This document shows positions 19,183 to 27,987 of a stretch of 64,000 bases of DNA, in pieces (the stretch's first letter is position 1; every line of letters begins with the position of its first letter). The position numbers and the translations under genes are program-made. The notes below the pieces were generated by a model, which saw only the letters and a program-made list of their open reading frames with translations, did not search any database and was not told where the DNA came from. This DNA comes from Paracoccaceae bacterium (GTDB lineage: Bacteria; Pseudomonadota; Alphaproteobacteria; Rhodobacterales; Rhodobacteraceae), in contig OY282431.1 of assembly GCA_958296035.1 (NCBI GenBank), positions 1,491,001-1,555,000 of the forward strand, written 5' to 3'.

Positions 19183-20505
19183 TCAGCGGTTGGCTTGTTC
19201 GAAACGTCGCAGCAACATGTTGCCACGCTCAACGGCGCTGTCGAGTGCGGCCTGAGCAGTCTTGTCACCTGCCCACACGGCTTCCAGTTCCTCATCAATG
19301 ATACCTCGGATCTGGTCGAAGCTACCCAGGCGCAAGCCCTTGGAATTGGACGTTGGTGCCTTGGCGGTCATCTGCATGCCAGCAATCTCGGTTCCTGGGT
19401 TTGCTTCATAAAAGCCTTCGGCTTTGGTCTGCTCTGCGGCTGCCAGTGTAATCGGCAGGTATCCGGTATCCTGGTGCCATTTGGCTTGAATGTCGGATGT
19501 CGAGAGGAAATTGAGGAAGTCAGCAACACCGTTGTAGTCGTCGCTATCGTGCCCGGCAAGCACCCACAGGGATGATCCACCGATGATCGTGTTTTGTGGT
19601 GCTCCCTCGACTCCGCCCCAGTAGGGTAGTGATCTGATCTCGAATGCGAACTGCGCTTCGGCCTTCACGCCTGCATAGCCAGCCGAGCTTTCGGTGAACA
19701 AGGCGCATTCACCTCCTCGGAAATTGGCGCCACCCTCGTTGCGACGACCGGCATAGATGAACTTGCCGTCCCTGGTCCAGTTTCCCATGGTTTCGATGTG
19801 CTTGGCCTGAACAGGACCGTTGAATGCCAATTCAGTATCCAGTCCGGCGAACCCATTCTCTTGGGTTGCAAACGGAACGTTGTGGTAGGCCGAGAAATTT
19901 TCCAGATGCACCCAACTCTGCCAGGCAGTAGTCAGTGGGCACGTGACTCCACCTTCCTTGAGTCCTGCCAGCGCATCGTCAACTTGCTGCCAGGTCGAAA
20001 GATCCATGTCGGGATCCAGGCCGGCCTCAATAAACAGGTCGCGGTTTACATAGAGTACCGGTGTTGACGAGTTGTATGGCAAGGACAGCATGTCGCCCGC
20101 TGTGGTCGTATAATAGCCCTTGACCGCGCCGAGATAGCCGTCGGGATCGAAATCGACTCCAGCGTCAGCCATAACTACAAAGACCGGCCTGATTGCTCCT
20201 TCGGCCGCCATCATGGTCGCCGTGCCAACCTCGAAAACCATCAGAATATGCGGCTGTTCACCGGCTCTAAATGCCGCAATGCCCGCATTCAGCGTCTCCG
20301 AGTAATTGCCCTTATGGCTACCAACAACGACATAGTCGCTCTGTGATGCATTGAACTTGTCGACCTGCTCCGCCAGCAAGTTGCCCAGACGGCCTGTAAA
20401 GGCATGCCACCACTGGATTTCAGTTTGAGCCCAGGCGGCCGTGGAGCCAGCAATACAGAACGCCACTGTAGCTGCCATCAGACGTGATTTTCCTAAGATT
20501 TTCAT
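19183..20505 (-). CDS. ugpB: sn-glycerol-3-phosphate binding protein
   Basis: Periplasmic ligand-binding component, 440 residues. A Sec signal peptide is clear (basic start, hydrophobic core, cleavage after AAWAQ). The body has the UgpB landmarks WWHAFTGRLGNLL, KGNYSETLNAGIAAFRAG, FEVGTATMMAAEGAIRPV and LPYNSSTPVLYVNRD, close to the E. coli protein and more specific than general sugar-binding proteins. The ATG has GGAG seven bases upstream. It is the first gene of the ugp operon. I looked for a PHO box upstream and did not find a convincing one. Confidence 0.95.
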   Translation of the reverse strand: MKILGKSRLMAATVAFCIAGSTAAWAQTEIQWWHAFTGRLGNLLAEQVDKFNASQSDYVVVGSHKGNYSETLNAGIAAFRAGEQPHILMVFEVGTATMMAAEGAIRPVFVVMADAGVDFDPDGYLGAVKGYYTTTAGDMLSLPYNSSTPVLYVNRDLFIEAGLDPDMDLSTWQQVDDALAGLKEGGVTCPLTTAWQSWVHLENFSAYHNVPFATQENGFAGLDTELAFNGPVQAKHIETMGNWTRDGKFIYAGRRNEGGANFRGGECALFTESSAGYAGVKAEAQFAFEIRSLPYWGGVEGAPQNTIIGGSSLWVLAGHDSDDYNGVADFLNFLSTSDIQAKWHQDTGYLPITLAAAEQTKAEGFYEANPGTEIAGMQMTAKAPTSNSKGLRLGSFDQIRGIIDEELEAVWAGDKTAQAALDSAVERGNMLLRRFEQANR

Positions 20506-21475
20506 TACAATACTCCTTTCAAAATTCAGTTTAGCCGATTTATTGATAAACTTGAGCAGTGCCAGTTGCAGTTACTTGTCATTGACCCGGAATGGTTCAA
20601 CTTCCAACAATGCTGCCTTTCGTCACAAAATGACAATGTCCTGCCATGCTTTGCTATGACTTGACCCTCTATAGGACGAATTCAATCTAGTCGAGTAAGT
20701 TTGGGAATGTTTAAGCCTCTACTTCGAATCGATGATTTGGTGGAGGATGTACGGGGGCAATTTGGCAGGTTCCGGGATGCATTTCCCGAGATGCAAAGAG
20801 AATGGCTTCGACGGCACAGGCGAAGGACAGCAATAACAAGACCTCAAGTGCCATTCGGGTCTGGTTTGTCGGTCGGCGCCAGAGAAGTTTCGTAGCGAAA
20901 TAGCAAAACGTGCATATGGAGTTTGCACAGGAATTGCCAGACATGCGCAGTTTGAAGCCCAATGGCGCGGCAAGGTGGTAACACCGCTGCTCTTGGGCCG
21001 GTGTGTTCATTGAATCGTAACTGCGCCGTGGAAATGGCGGACCAACTCCATTGGGTTCCTCGGTAGGAAAGCTGGTAATCGAAGATGTCAGGACAAGCTT
21101 GAAGAATGGACCTGTCGCACGGTCCTGAGGGCATGCCATCGGCACGAATCGGCGGCAGGATAGTGATTCCACGAAAGAACAGGCCCTAAATCCTTTCAGG
21201 GAATGAGCAAGGATACTTGCGCCCGGGGTCGAAGATGACAGGTCATTATCAAACAGATAGGACGAAATACTTCTCGACATTCGTGGGTTCCTTCGCGGGG
21301 ACAACTCCTTGTGAAAGACCTTGCCAATTTCAACAGCATTTGGGCCGTGCAGGCCATTGGTCTGCGCGCAACGAAACCACGGATATGCTCGCGAAATCAG
21401 CTGTCCGGTGTGTGCGCCGCCGATGCGACATTCAGTTGAAAACCTCGCATTTGCGGATCTGTCGTCAATATTGCG
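20506..21475. other. upstream region of ugpB; 970 bases without a gene
   Basis: Contains the ugpB promoter side, whose AT-rich segment lies close to the start codon. The rest holds only chance frames; the longest (about 197 codons, leftward) has no recognisable motif. Confidence 0.45.
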
Positions 21476-22183
21476 CTATTGGCTTGACTGTTCGCTCGAT
21501 AAAGCCTGGTCTGCAATAGCCAGTCCCTCGGGATTTCCTACATCAATCCATTCCCCGTCGTACACCAGACCAAACAGGCGTTTCTTCCTGGCAAGAATGT
21601 CCCAAACCAGGTTTAGCGAAAATACCTGGCGCCGCACCGAGACAACTTCCCGCAAATTGATCACCTGTGCACCACCGTAAACTAGCCCGGTCTCATCTTC
21701 ATCACAGCGTTCAAGATATCCGCCGTCATCAATTCGAAAATCGCCCTTGCCATTGTAACCTAGGGTCGATGTCGTGGGCACAAGCATGAGCAGTGCATCC
21801 ATTCTTGATCCATTCCAGGCATCTGCGAGGCATACCAATGGATTGCCATCCATCCAGATCACATCAGGATTCAGCGTGAATACATCGGATTGCACAAGCA
21901 TGTTGGCCGCCAACTTCAGACCGCCGCCCGTGTCGAGAATATCCGGCTCTTCAACAGAGACCAGGACGTCGGATTCAGTGGCAAGATGTTCCGTGATTTG
22001 AGATGCCAGGTAATGCGCATTTACGGCATGATTACGGACACCGGCACTTCGGGTTTGGATCAAGGCCCGGTCCAGCATTGTCATGTTGCCCAGCTTGACG
22101 AGTGGCTTTGGCCTGTCGGCCACGTGTTTGCCCAATCGGGTGCCAAAACCGGCACAAAAGATCATGGCTGACTGCAGTTGCAT
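21476..22183 (-). CDS. murU: N-acetylmuramate alpha-1-phosphate uridylyltransferase (MurU-like)
   Basis: Nucleotidyltransferase of 235 residues. The N-terminus has the sugar-nucleotide synthase signature FCAGFGTRLGKHVADRPKP (residues 9-27) and a central DVIWMDGNPL with a metal-binding aspartate. Its ATG overlaps the amgK stop (ATGA), which supports the MurU assignment: AmgK and MurU together turn recycled MurNAc into UDP-MurNAc, bypassing de novo synthesis. Alphaproteobacterial homologues are often annotated as mannose-1-phosphate guanylyltransferases; the context argues for MurU. Confidence 0.85.
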   Translation of the reverse strand: MQLQSAMIFCAGFGTRLGKHVADRPKPLVKLGNMTMLDRALIQTRSAGVRNHAVNAHYLASQITEHLATESDVLVSVEEPDILDTGGGLKLAANMLVQSDVFTLNPDVIWMDGNPLVCLADAWNGSRMDALLMLVPTTSTLGYNGKGDFRIDDGGYLERCDEDETGLVYGGAQVINLREVVSVRRQVFSLNLVWDILARKKRLFGLVYDGEWIDVGNPEGLAIADQALSSEQSSQ

Positions 22184-23235
22184 CAGATTTCCGATCTGAG
22201 ATAGGTCAGAACTTCAGGGGCGGGGCGCGGAATATGCCGCCTGACAAAGTTAACAAGTTCGCTCGCATCTGAATTTGCCAGGTCGTTTTCAAGATGTGTC
22301 CAAACCCGCGGAATCAGGTTCGCGTAGTGTCGTTTGCCGTCCTGCAAACACAAGCGTGCAAAAACACCGAGTATCCTCAAGTTGCGCTGCAGTCCGCAGA
22401 TGGCAATGTGTTGCTCAAGATCTTCGACTACAATTCCAGCTTTCCTTGCATAGCGCCGGGTTAGGTGCTGTCGCAGACAGGCATCTACATCTCGTCGCGC
22501 ATCTTCGATCAGTGAAACGAAATCATATGCCTGGCTGCCAATTGATCCATTCTGAAAATCCAGAATTCCAATTCGTGCCAATCCCTGGCGTTCTGGAAGC
22601 CACAATAGATTCTCGGCATGGAAGTCTCTGTGAATGAATCTTGCCAGTTCGAGCCTGCCCAATGCACGCTGCATCAGTTCGGTAAACTCACTCCTTTGGT
22701 CTGTGGATACAGACAATCCACAAGCGGAAGCACAATACCAGTCCAGCGACAGCGCGGCGAGATCAGACTGTATGGAGGCTGAATAGAAGGGGATACCATG
22801 AGGCAGTTGTTGCTGACCCAAGAAAGCCAGGATATCGACGGCAACTTCGTAACTGCGCCATTCGGAATCGGCTCCCCGCCTGGCGATGCGAACAAGCAGG
22901 TCATCGCCGAGATCCTCCAGGAGCAACAAGCCGGCCTCGATATTCGCATGATAGACCTCGGGTGCGCTTAACTCGTGGGATCGCAGGTACCTTGTGAGGA
23001 AGACAAACTGTTGCTGAGAACCACAATCAGAAGGGGGAGCATCCATCAGAATAACCGTCGCACCGGAGCGTGGACATGTCAACCGCTCGTAACGCCGCGG
23101 AGAGGCATCTCCAGCGAGCGGTGACCGCGCTGCGAGGTCCCAGCCGCAGACCTTCAGAAAGTCCAGAATCAATTCTTCACGCTCAGTCCCGGGAAGCGGC
23201 AATGCCCGCGATCCTCTTTGCGACCTGGCTGTCAT
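22183..23235 (-). CDS. amgK: N-acetylmuramate/N-acetylglucosamine anomeric kinase (AmgK-like)
   Basis: Aminoglycoside-phosphotransferase-fold kinase that phosphorylates MurNAc or GlcNAc at C1. Seen: catalytic loop FIHRDFHAENLLWLPE about residue 200, and the metal-binding ILDFQNGSIGSQAYDF following it. The N-terminal GDASPRRYERL is typical of the family. With the only ATG available, the frame overlaps the 3' end of tsaE by 53 bases; a later non-ATG start would shorten the overlap, since family members usually begin a few residues before T-E-R-E. It sits in the frequent alphaproteobacterial order tsaE-amgK-murU. Confidence 0.87.
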   Translation of the reverse strand: MTARSQRGSRALPLPGTEREELILDFLKVCGWDLAARSPLAGDASPRRYERLTCPRSGATVILMDAPPSDCGSQQQFVFLTRYLRSHELSAPEVYHANIEAGLLLLEDLGDDLLVRIARRGADSEWRSYEVAVDILAFLGQQQLPHGIPFYSASIQSDLAALSLDWYCASACGLSVSTDQRSEFTELMQRALGRLELARFIHRDFHAENLLWLPERQGLARIGILDFQNGSIGSQAYDFVSLIEDARRDVDACLRQHLTRRYARKAGIVVEDLEQHIAICGLQRNLRILGVFARLCLQDGKRHYANLIPRVWTHLENDLANSDASELVNFVRRHIPRPAPEVLTYLRSEI

Positions 23236-23674
23236 TGGTGCGAATCCTCAAAAGGCGGACATCAGGGTGCTCCGATAAGGACTTCAACGTGACCCAAATG
23301 GTGGATGCGGGCAACAAATGTTCGATTCGTTCTCCCCACTCAATCACGCAGAGAACGTCTCCAAGTACATCTTCCAATCCGAGCTCGACTGCCTCGCTGG
23401 CATCGTGCAGCCGGTAAAGATCTATGTGCCAAATCTCGAAGTTGGCTTCGTAGGCTTGGACCAGAGTATAGGTAGGAGAAGGAATGTCCTCACTCTTGCC
23501 GGTCGACGCGAGAAGTGTTCCAATCAGAGCACGCGCAAATACAGACTTCCCGGCACCGATGCTCCCTGACAGGACAATTGTATCAGTAGACTTCAGCCGG
23601 GTGGCCAACTCCTGGGCAACGAATTGCGTTCCGTCCGCAGAGACGGTCCTGATATTACAAGTATGCGATTCCAT
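23183..23674 (-). CDS. tsaE: tRNA threonylcarbamoyladenosine biosynthesis ATPase TsaE
   Basis: Small P-loop ATPase that drives the t6A37 modification cycle with TsaB and TsaD. Seen: Walker A SGSIGAGKSVFARALI (about residues 36-51; serine in place of the usual threonine), SPTYTLVQAYEA, HIDLYRL, and the C-terminal IEWGERIEHLLP, all hallmarks of TsaE. At 163 residues it has the normal length. It is the first gene of a three-gene overlapping string with amgK and murU. Confidence 0.95.
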   Translation of the reverse strand: MESHTCNIRTVSADGTQFVAQELATRLKSTDTIVLSGSIGAGKSVFARALIGTLLASTGKSEDIPSPTYTLVQAYEANFEIWHIDLYRLHDASEAVELGLEDVLGDVLCVIEWGERIEHLLPASTIWVTLKSLSEHPDVRLLRIRTNDSQVAKRIAGIAASRD

Positions 23675-24052
23675 AGTTGACCAACATCGCTATTCCCTGT
23701 GCGGCGTGCAAGCTCCTTTGCTGACGACACAACTGTGCCAGACTTCACCCTGGCAATACCTGCCAGTCATGAAATTCATGGCGTTGACCTTTACCACAGG
23801 TCTGGAACAATTCTTGTCGTGGTCTTGTCGTCCGTTGTTGCTCTGGTCTTGTATACTGACTATGTTTCCTGGCCGACATGTCCACCAGGAGCGGAGGAAA
23901 TTTTCTTTTGTCCCCGGTGAGACAGCGCGCGATAAGGGTGGCCACGCTTTGATCAGATGCAATGACTCAGGTGAAATAGCGTTTCTTCGGGGAATTATAT
24001 AGATTAGTAACATTGTCGCTTGACAATATCTATGACCCGATAAGGATTAGAA
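23675..24052. other. gene-free stretch between tsaE and the IS remnant
   Basis: No gene seen. Near its right end are the short inverted repeat ATTGTC (24012-24017) / GACAAT (24022-24027) and, within it, a TTGACA hexamer at 24020-24025 that could serve as a -35 box for the transposase; I find no good -10 box. AGGA at 24043-24046 is a well-placed ribosome binding site for the ATG at 24053. The left end of the insertion element should lie in this stretch but I could not fix it. Confidence 0.4.
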
Positions 24053-25037
24053 ATGTCCCGAAAGGCTCTAGGCAAATCACACAGAAAGGGTTTAACCACT
24101 TCTGGAAGTGGCTCACATGTTCTCAGATGAAGACCATGCCAAGAAATGGATAGCGGCGCAAAGATGGCCAGATGGCCCAATGTGTCCGTACTGCAAATCA
24201 TCAAATGTACAGAGCTAGATCAAGCATCCGTCCCAAACTCATCGTCGCCGAGATTGTCCAAAGAGAAAGATGTTTTCGGTAAAGATTGGCACAGTCATGG
24301 AAGGATCAAAGCTCAAGTTTCGTCACTGGGCAGTGGGCATTTACCTGTTCACAACAAATATCAAGGGTATTTCATCAATGCGTCTGCATAGAGAGCTTGG
24401 TATTACCCAGAAGGCCGCTTGGTTTATGTTGCAACGACTTCGCAAGGTTTATGAGCTTGAAAGAAATCTGTTTGCAAGTCCAGTTGAGGTTGATGAAACC
24501 TATGTCGGGGGGAAGCGCAAGAACATGTCCAATGCCAAGCGCAAGACACTGACAGGTTGGGGCTCTGTTGGCAAGACAGCCGTTGTCGGCGCCAAGGACA
24601 GAAAGACAAACAATGTTTTAGCCAAAGGTTGTTCAGTCAACCGACAAGGACACGCTGCAAGGGTTTGTGGAAGGCAATACAGGCGAAGAAACGGAAGTCT
24701 ATACCGATTACGCCGCGGCCTACAGGGGGCTGGACAGAGCTCACGATACGGTCAATCACTCGGCTGGCGAGTATGTCCGCGGCCGAGTTCACACAAACGG
24801 CGTTGAGTCGTTCTGGGCGATGTTCAGGCGAGGGCACAAGGGGACATACCACAAGATGTCTCCGAAGCACTTGCAACGATATGTGGATGAGTTCGTAGGT
24901 CGGTATAATGTCAGAGACTCTGATACAATCGACCAGATGGCGGGCATTGTGACTGGCATGGAAGGCAAGAGGATGACCTACGATCAGCTGATTGAGGATA
25001 ATGGACTGAGTTCAGCCGCTCGGGGGGGGGGGGGTAG
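24053..25037 (+). pseudogene. broken IS1595-family (ISXO2-like) transposase
   Basis: Pieces of one DDE transposase lie in three frames. The start (ATG 24053) gives SRKALGKSHRKGL, then the frame shifts near 24090. The second piece has PLLEVAHMFSDEDHAKKW and a zinc-ribbon half CPYCKSSN, is cut by an in-frame TAG at 24216-24218, and continues as HRRRDCPKRKMFSVKIGTVM, LHRELGITQKAAWFMLQRLR and VEVDETYVGGKRKNM (catalytic Asp). A one-base shift near 24625 leads to the third piece: YTDYAAAYRGL, VHTNGVESFWAMFRRG (catalytic Glu/Asn region) and MTYDQLIEDNGLSSAARG. With at least two frameshifts and one stop it cannot be functional. Its 3' end runs into a 13-G tract and the methyltransferase start. Confidence 0.9.
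25022..25034 (+). repeat. homopolymeric G13 tract
   Basis: Thirteen uninterrupted G residues lie at the end of the transposase frame and three bases before the GTG start of the methyltransferase (TAG-GTG follows directly). The tract supplies the only Shine-Dalgarno-like sequence for the methyltransferase. With 14 or 11 G the transposase frame would end exactly at this TAG; with 13 it reads past it. Such tracts slip during replication and are the usual basis of phase variation. A sequencing or assembly error in tract length is possible. Confidence 0.9.
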
Positions 25038-26405
25038 GTGTCTTTCTCTACCAATACTCTCTATTACGGCGACTGTTTGGATTGGATGGAACAATGGGAT
25101 GATCAGTCCGTTGACTTGATCTATCTTGATCCTCCATTCAATTCCAAATCACAGTACAATATTCTGTTCGGCAACCGCTCCGGCGGAGTGGATGCTCAAT
25201 ATCGCGCATTTAACGATACATGGGCATGGGACGAAGGAGCTGCTGATAGACTCGCGCGCATTGAAAATGCAGTAGCGCACCCTGCACACAAAGCCATTTC
25301 CGGTTTTCATACAATGTTGGGTAAATGTGGGATGCTTGGTTATCTTACATACATGGCTGAACGTCTAGTGCACATGCGCCGGCTACTAAAGCCTACCGGA
25401 TCAATTTACCTGCACTGCGACCCGACAGCCAGTCATTATTTGAAAGCTGTCATGGACGCGATTTTCGGGCAAAATAACTTTCGTAATGAAGTTGTGTGGA
25501 CTTATGGTCTTGGTGGGTCGTCAAAACGTCTCTATTCCAAGAAGCATGATATTATACTGTTCTATTCCCGAGGTGATGAGTATTACTTTAACAAGCCTTG
25601 GGTTCCAGCAACGTCTATTAGAATGCAAGGGCAGAAGAAAGGCGCACTTGATGTTTGGAATATCCCATCGCTTAACAATATGGCTAAAGAACGACTTGGC
25701 TACCCCACACAGAAGCCACTTGCCTTGCTAAACCGCATTATTGAGGCATCCAGCAAGCCTGGCGATATAACATTGGATCCATTTTGCGGTTGCGGAACAG
25801 CAATTGAATCAGCACACAATTTAGGCAGAAAGTTTGTCGGGATTGATATTTCTGCTTTTGCAATTGAGCTCATAAGGGGCAAAAGACTGGACTTAGGTAT
25901 ACCGGCCAAAGGCATTCCAGCCGATCTTCATTCCGCCAGATTGCTAGCAAGAGATAGCCCATTCAACTTTGAGAGCTGGGCGGTAACTAGATTGCCAGGA
26001 TTTATACCAAATACAAAGCAAGTCGGGGATGGCGGTGTAGATGGAAAAGGGAAAATTGCAGTTAAGCCAGACAATTTTCAATCACGGCTGGCACTTGCGC
26101 AAGCAAAAGGTGGGAAATTCAATCTAAGTTCTTTGAGAGATTTTCTGCATGTAACCAAGAGAGATAATGCTGCATTTGGATGCTATATCTCACTAAATGA
26201 TGTGCGCTCGGAAGCTGCAGCAAGAGAAGTCGCAGAGTTTGGAAGGTTCCAAATAGGCGCAACAGAATATAGCCGAATGAACTTGTGGTCGATAGAAAAC
26301 TATTTCGATAACCGATACCCTCCTATGCCTCCAATGCTGGACCCTTACAATGGCAAAAAGATAAGAGACAAATTGGCAATTCACAGATATGGGAGGAAAC
26401 AATGA
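25038..26405 (+). CDS. DNA (adenine-N6 or cytosine-N4) methyltransferase with Mrr-like nuclease tail
   Basis: 455 residues. Motif IV DLIYLDPPFNSK (about 28-39) precedes the SAM-binding block DPFCGCGTAIESA, the order of beta-class amino-methyltransferases. The segment YLHCDPTASHYLKAVMDAIF is common in this family. The C-terminal third carries GDGGVDGKG and LALAQAKGGKF, a D...QxK pattern as in Mrr-type PD-(D/E)XK nucleases, so the protein may be a combined modification/restriction enzyme or a modification enzyme with a DNA-binding relic. Translation must begin at the GTG at 25038, because the preceding codon is TAG. The gene looks AT-richer than its surroundings, which suggests transfer. Its recognition site is unknown and no separate restriction gene is seen. 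Confidence 0.88.
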   Translation: MSFSTNTLYYGDCLDWMEQWDDQSVDLIYLDPPFNSKSQYNILFGNRSGGVDAQYRAFNDTWAWDEGAADRLARIENAVAHPAHKAISGFHTMLGKCGMLGYLTYMAERLVHMRRLLKPTGSIYLHCDPTASHYLKAVMDAIFGQNNFRNEVVWTYGLGGSSKRLYSKKHDIILFYSRGDEYYFNKPWVPATSIRMQGQKKGALDVWNIPSLNNMAKERLGYPTQKPLALLNRIIEASSKPGDITLDPFCGCGTAIESAHNLGRKFVGIDISAFAIELIRGKRLDLGIPAKGIPADLHSARLLARDSPFNFESWAVTRLPGFIPNTKQVGDGGVDGKGKIAVKPDNFQSRLALAQAKGGKFNLSSLRDFLHVTKRDNAAFGCYISLNDVRSEAAAREVAEFGRFQIGATEYSRMNLWSIENYFDNRYPPMPPMLDPYNGKKIRDKLAIHRYGRKQ

Positions 26406-26556
26406 ACGCCGTATCACGCTACCACCGCGTAATTACCAACCCAACGCGTCTAAACTTAAAGAACAGATCGACATGCCTGGCGCAGATATGGAGATGCTCC
26501 GTAGAGCGTTCACTCAGCCGGTAGAGATTGAAAAAGTCCGCCAGGCGGGGGAGTGA
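26389..26556 (+). CDS. small conserved-looking protein, unknown function
   Basis: A 55-residue frame starting at ATG 26389, overlapping the last 17 bases of the methyltransferase gene in another frame, so probably translated by coupling. The sequence RRITLPPRNYQPN, then EQIDMPGADMEMLRRAF, is charged and proline-containing, and I recall similar short proteins from mobile elements, but I cannot name the family. It has no start signal of its own apart from the overlap. Function unknown; an accessory of the methyltransferase is the simplest guess. Confidence 0.55.
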   Translation: MGGNNERRITLPPRNYQPNASKLKEQIDMPGADMEMLRRAFTQPVEIEKVRQAGE

Positions 26557-26566
26557 AGGCCAGCCG

Positions 26567-26845
26567 TCAGAGGCGTTTCAGCTTGTCTAGATAACAGTAT
26601 CCGTCAATCGTGATGGTGGCTTGCAAGATCGTGTTGTCCGCAGAACAATCCGAGACGATAAGGCGTCGTTCGTCAAGCGACCGGATGTAAAAGCCAATCT
26701 CGTTAGTGTTTATGAAGCTGCACTGCTTCATCAGAAGTTGCACATCATTTTCGTTCAGGACCACGCCGTCGCCCTGATACCGAGCGAGGGTGTCGAATTG
26801 CTTAAGCAAGCAGTCCAGTTTCTGTTGTGTCGTCATTCGACTCAT
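26567..26845 (-). CDS. hypothetical protein, 92 residues
   Basis: I do not recognise this protein. It starts with ATG (M-S-R-M-T-T-Q-Q) and could instead start at the fourth-residue ATG. It is soluble, predicted mostly helical, with a hydrophilic N-terminus and ITIDGYCYLDKLKRL at the end, a pattern seen in small winged-helix-like proteins. It overlaps the 3' end of the following upstream gene (26802-27056) by 44 bases and converges with the small gene behind the methyltransferase, ten bases away. It likely belongs to the same acquired island. Confidence 0.5.
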   Translation of the reverse strand: MSRMTTQQKLDCLLKQFDTLARYQGDGVVLNENDVQLLMKQCSFINTNEIGFYIRSLDERRLIVSDCSADNTILQATITIDGYCYLDKLKRL

Positions 26846-27056
26846 GCTCGCTCCCCACTTTCCACTCCATAGTCTTGGTGTTAGATTCTATGGTGGGGTT
26901 TCCGAGTCGCCGCGTCAAGCGATAAATTGTTACTATTCGATATAATTCCCTTTCTTCGGCATCCGGGATTGTGACGCTGTCTCCAGAGAAAAGGACAACC
27001 TCAATTCCTAAATCGCGGCAACGTTCAGCGACCCTGTGAGCAAGTCGCTGGTTCAC
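26802..27056 (-). CDS. hypothetical protein, 84 residues
   Basis: I do not recognise it. The frame begins at GTG 27056 and reads MNQRLAHRVAERCRDLGIEV, then VTIPDAEERELYRIVTIYRL, an alternation of a helix and beta-like strands. The C-terminal 18 residues are encoded over the start of the 92-residue gene, so the two may be co-translated. No signal peptide or membrane segment. It may be a small partner of the neighbouring protein, although an addiction module cannot be claimed from the sequence. Confidence 0.45.
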   Translation of the reverse strand: MNQRLAHRVAERCRDLGIEVVLFSGDSVTIPDAEERELYRIVTIYRLTRRLGNPTIESNTKTMEWKVGSEHESNDDTTETGLLA

Positions 27057-27987
27057 AGATTGAAGGTACTCACCGGAAATCTATCGATTCACACGGTCGG
27101 AAACAGCGATCAGTATGCCGATCGCTTTGCACAGACGTTTGCACAGCCGCCCTGACCTTTGCTTCACATGGGAGGTGTTGCATTGCCTCTCGCTATTTCC
27201 ACGCTGTCCGGGCGATTCCTGAAGTTGGCCACGACATCGTCCGGACCAGGCATGAATGCGACGCGGGAACCTTCGGCGGCAGACGCATTAGCCAGCTATA
27301 GGCTCTTCTTGCCATCGACGAGGTTTTCCCGAAGACCTTGCTCTCCAGCCAGCTAAGGATATCGAAACGCCGGGTGCGCGTTCGGTTCGGGGTAAGACGG
27401 CACAGTTCTTGTTCCCTCCTGAATTGACAGTCTGCTGGGGCAAGCATCACAGATAATTCGTACAGATGTTGCTCGACATCTCCATTGCATTGCCAACACT
27501 TGCCAAATGACAAGGTCTTCCGGTGATGAATGTGATTCTGTTTTCCGGTTGCAGCTGGGGGTGTCACCAGCACGGGTGGTAGAGATCATCAGAAAACCTC
27601 CGATCTCCTGTATTGACCTCCATATCCGGCGTGAGACATGATGTGTCTCAATCTGGCTGTTGTCGAACCCCTTCGGTCCATGTCTGTCAAATCCCGCATC
27701 ATACATCGCATCAGGCGGCGCTTTGCTGGCCAGTGCTGCAGTTGGTAAGGAACCGGTATTGATCGGCCTTTGCAAATTGTCCTGAAAGGGGCAGCGCGAC
27801 AGGGTGATCCATCGGGAGGGAGCTGCAATCCAAATGACTTGCGCGGCAAATCAACACCGATTCAACAGCAGTTGAATTGGTGGCCTCTCGCAGATATTAT
27901 GGGTTGCCAGAGGTGATCTGACTGGTCTGGAGAAAGTCGGGCTCCGAAGAGCATCTTGTCAAAACCGGTGGCTGGCGGAGGGGCCAG
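27057..27987. other. 930-base gene-free region
   Basis: Right border of the acquired island. The leftward frames 27193-27775 are open but lack any motif I know. The rightmost 30 bases hold the GGAGGGG ribosome binding site of the cytochrome gene. Confidence 0.45.

Noticed and set aside
20520-20660. Possible PHO box upstream of ugpB (TTGTCAT-like half-sites)
   Set aside because: Only single half-sites are seen; the second CTGTCAY copy at the proper 11-base spacing is missing on both strands.
20711-21304. 197-codon leftward frame upstream of ugpB
   Set aside because: Composition is rich in Ser, Arg and Cys, as in non-coding frames; no motif; frames on other phases are equally open.
24806-25119. 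In-frame fusion of the transposase end with the methyltransferase through the G tract
   Set aside because: In the methyltransferase frame the codon just before its GTG is TAG, so no tract length can join the two proteins.
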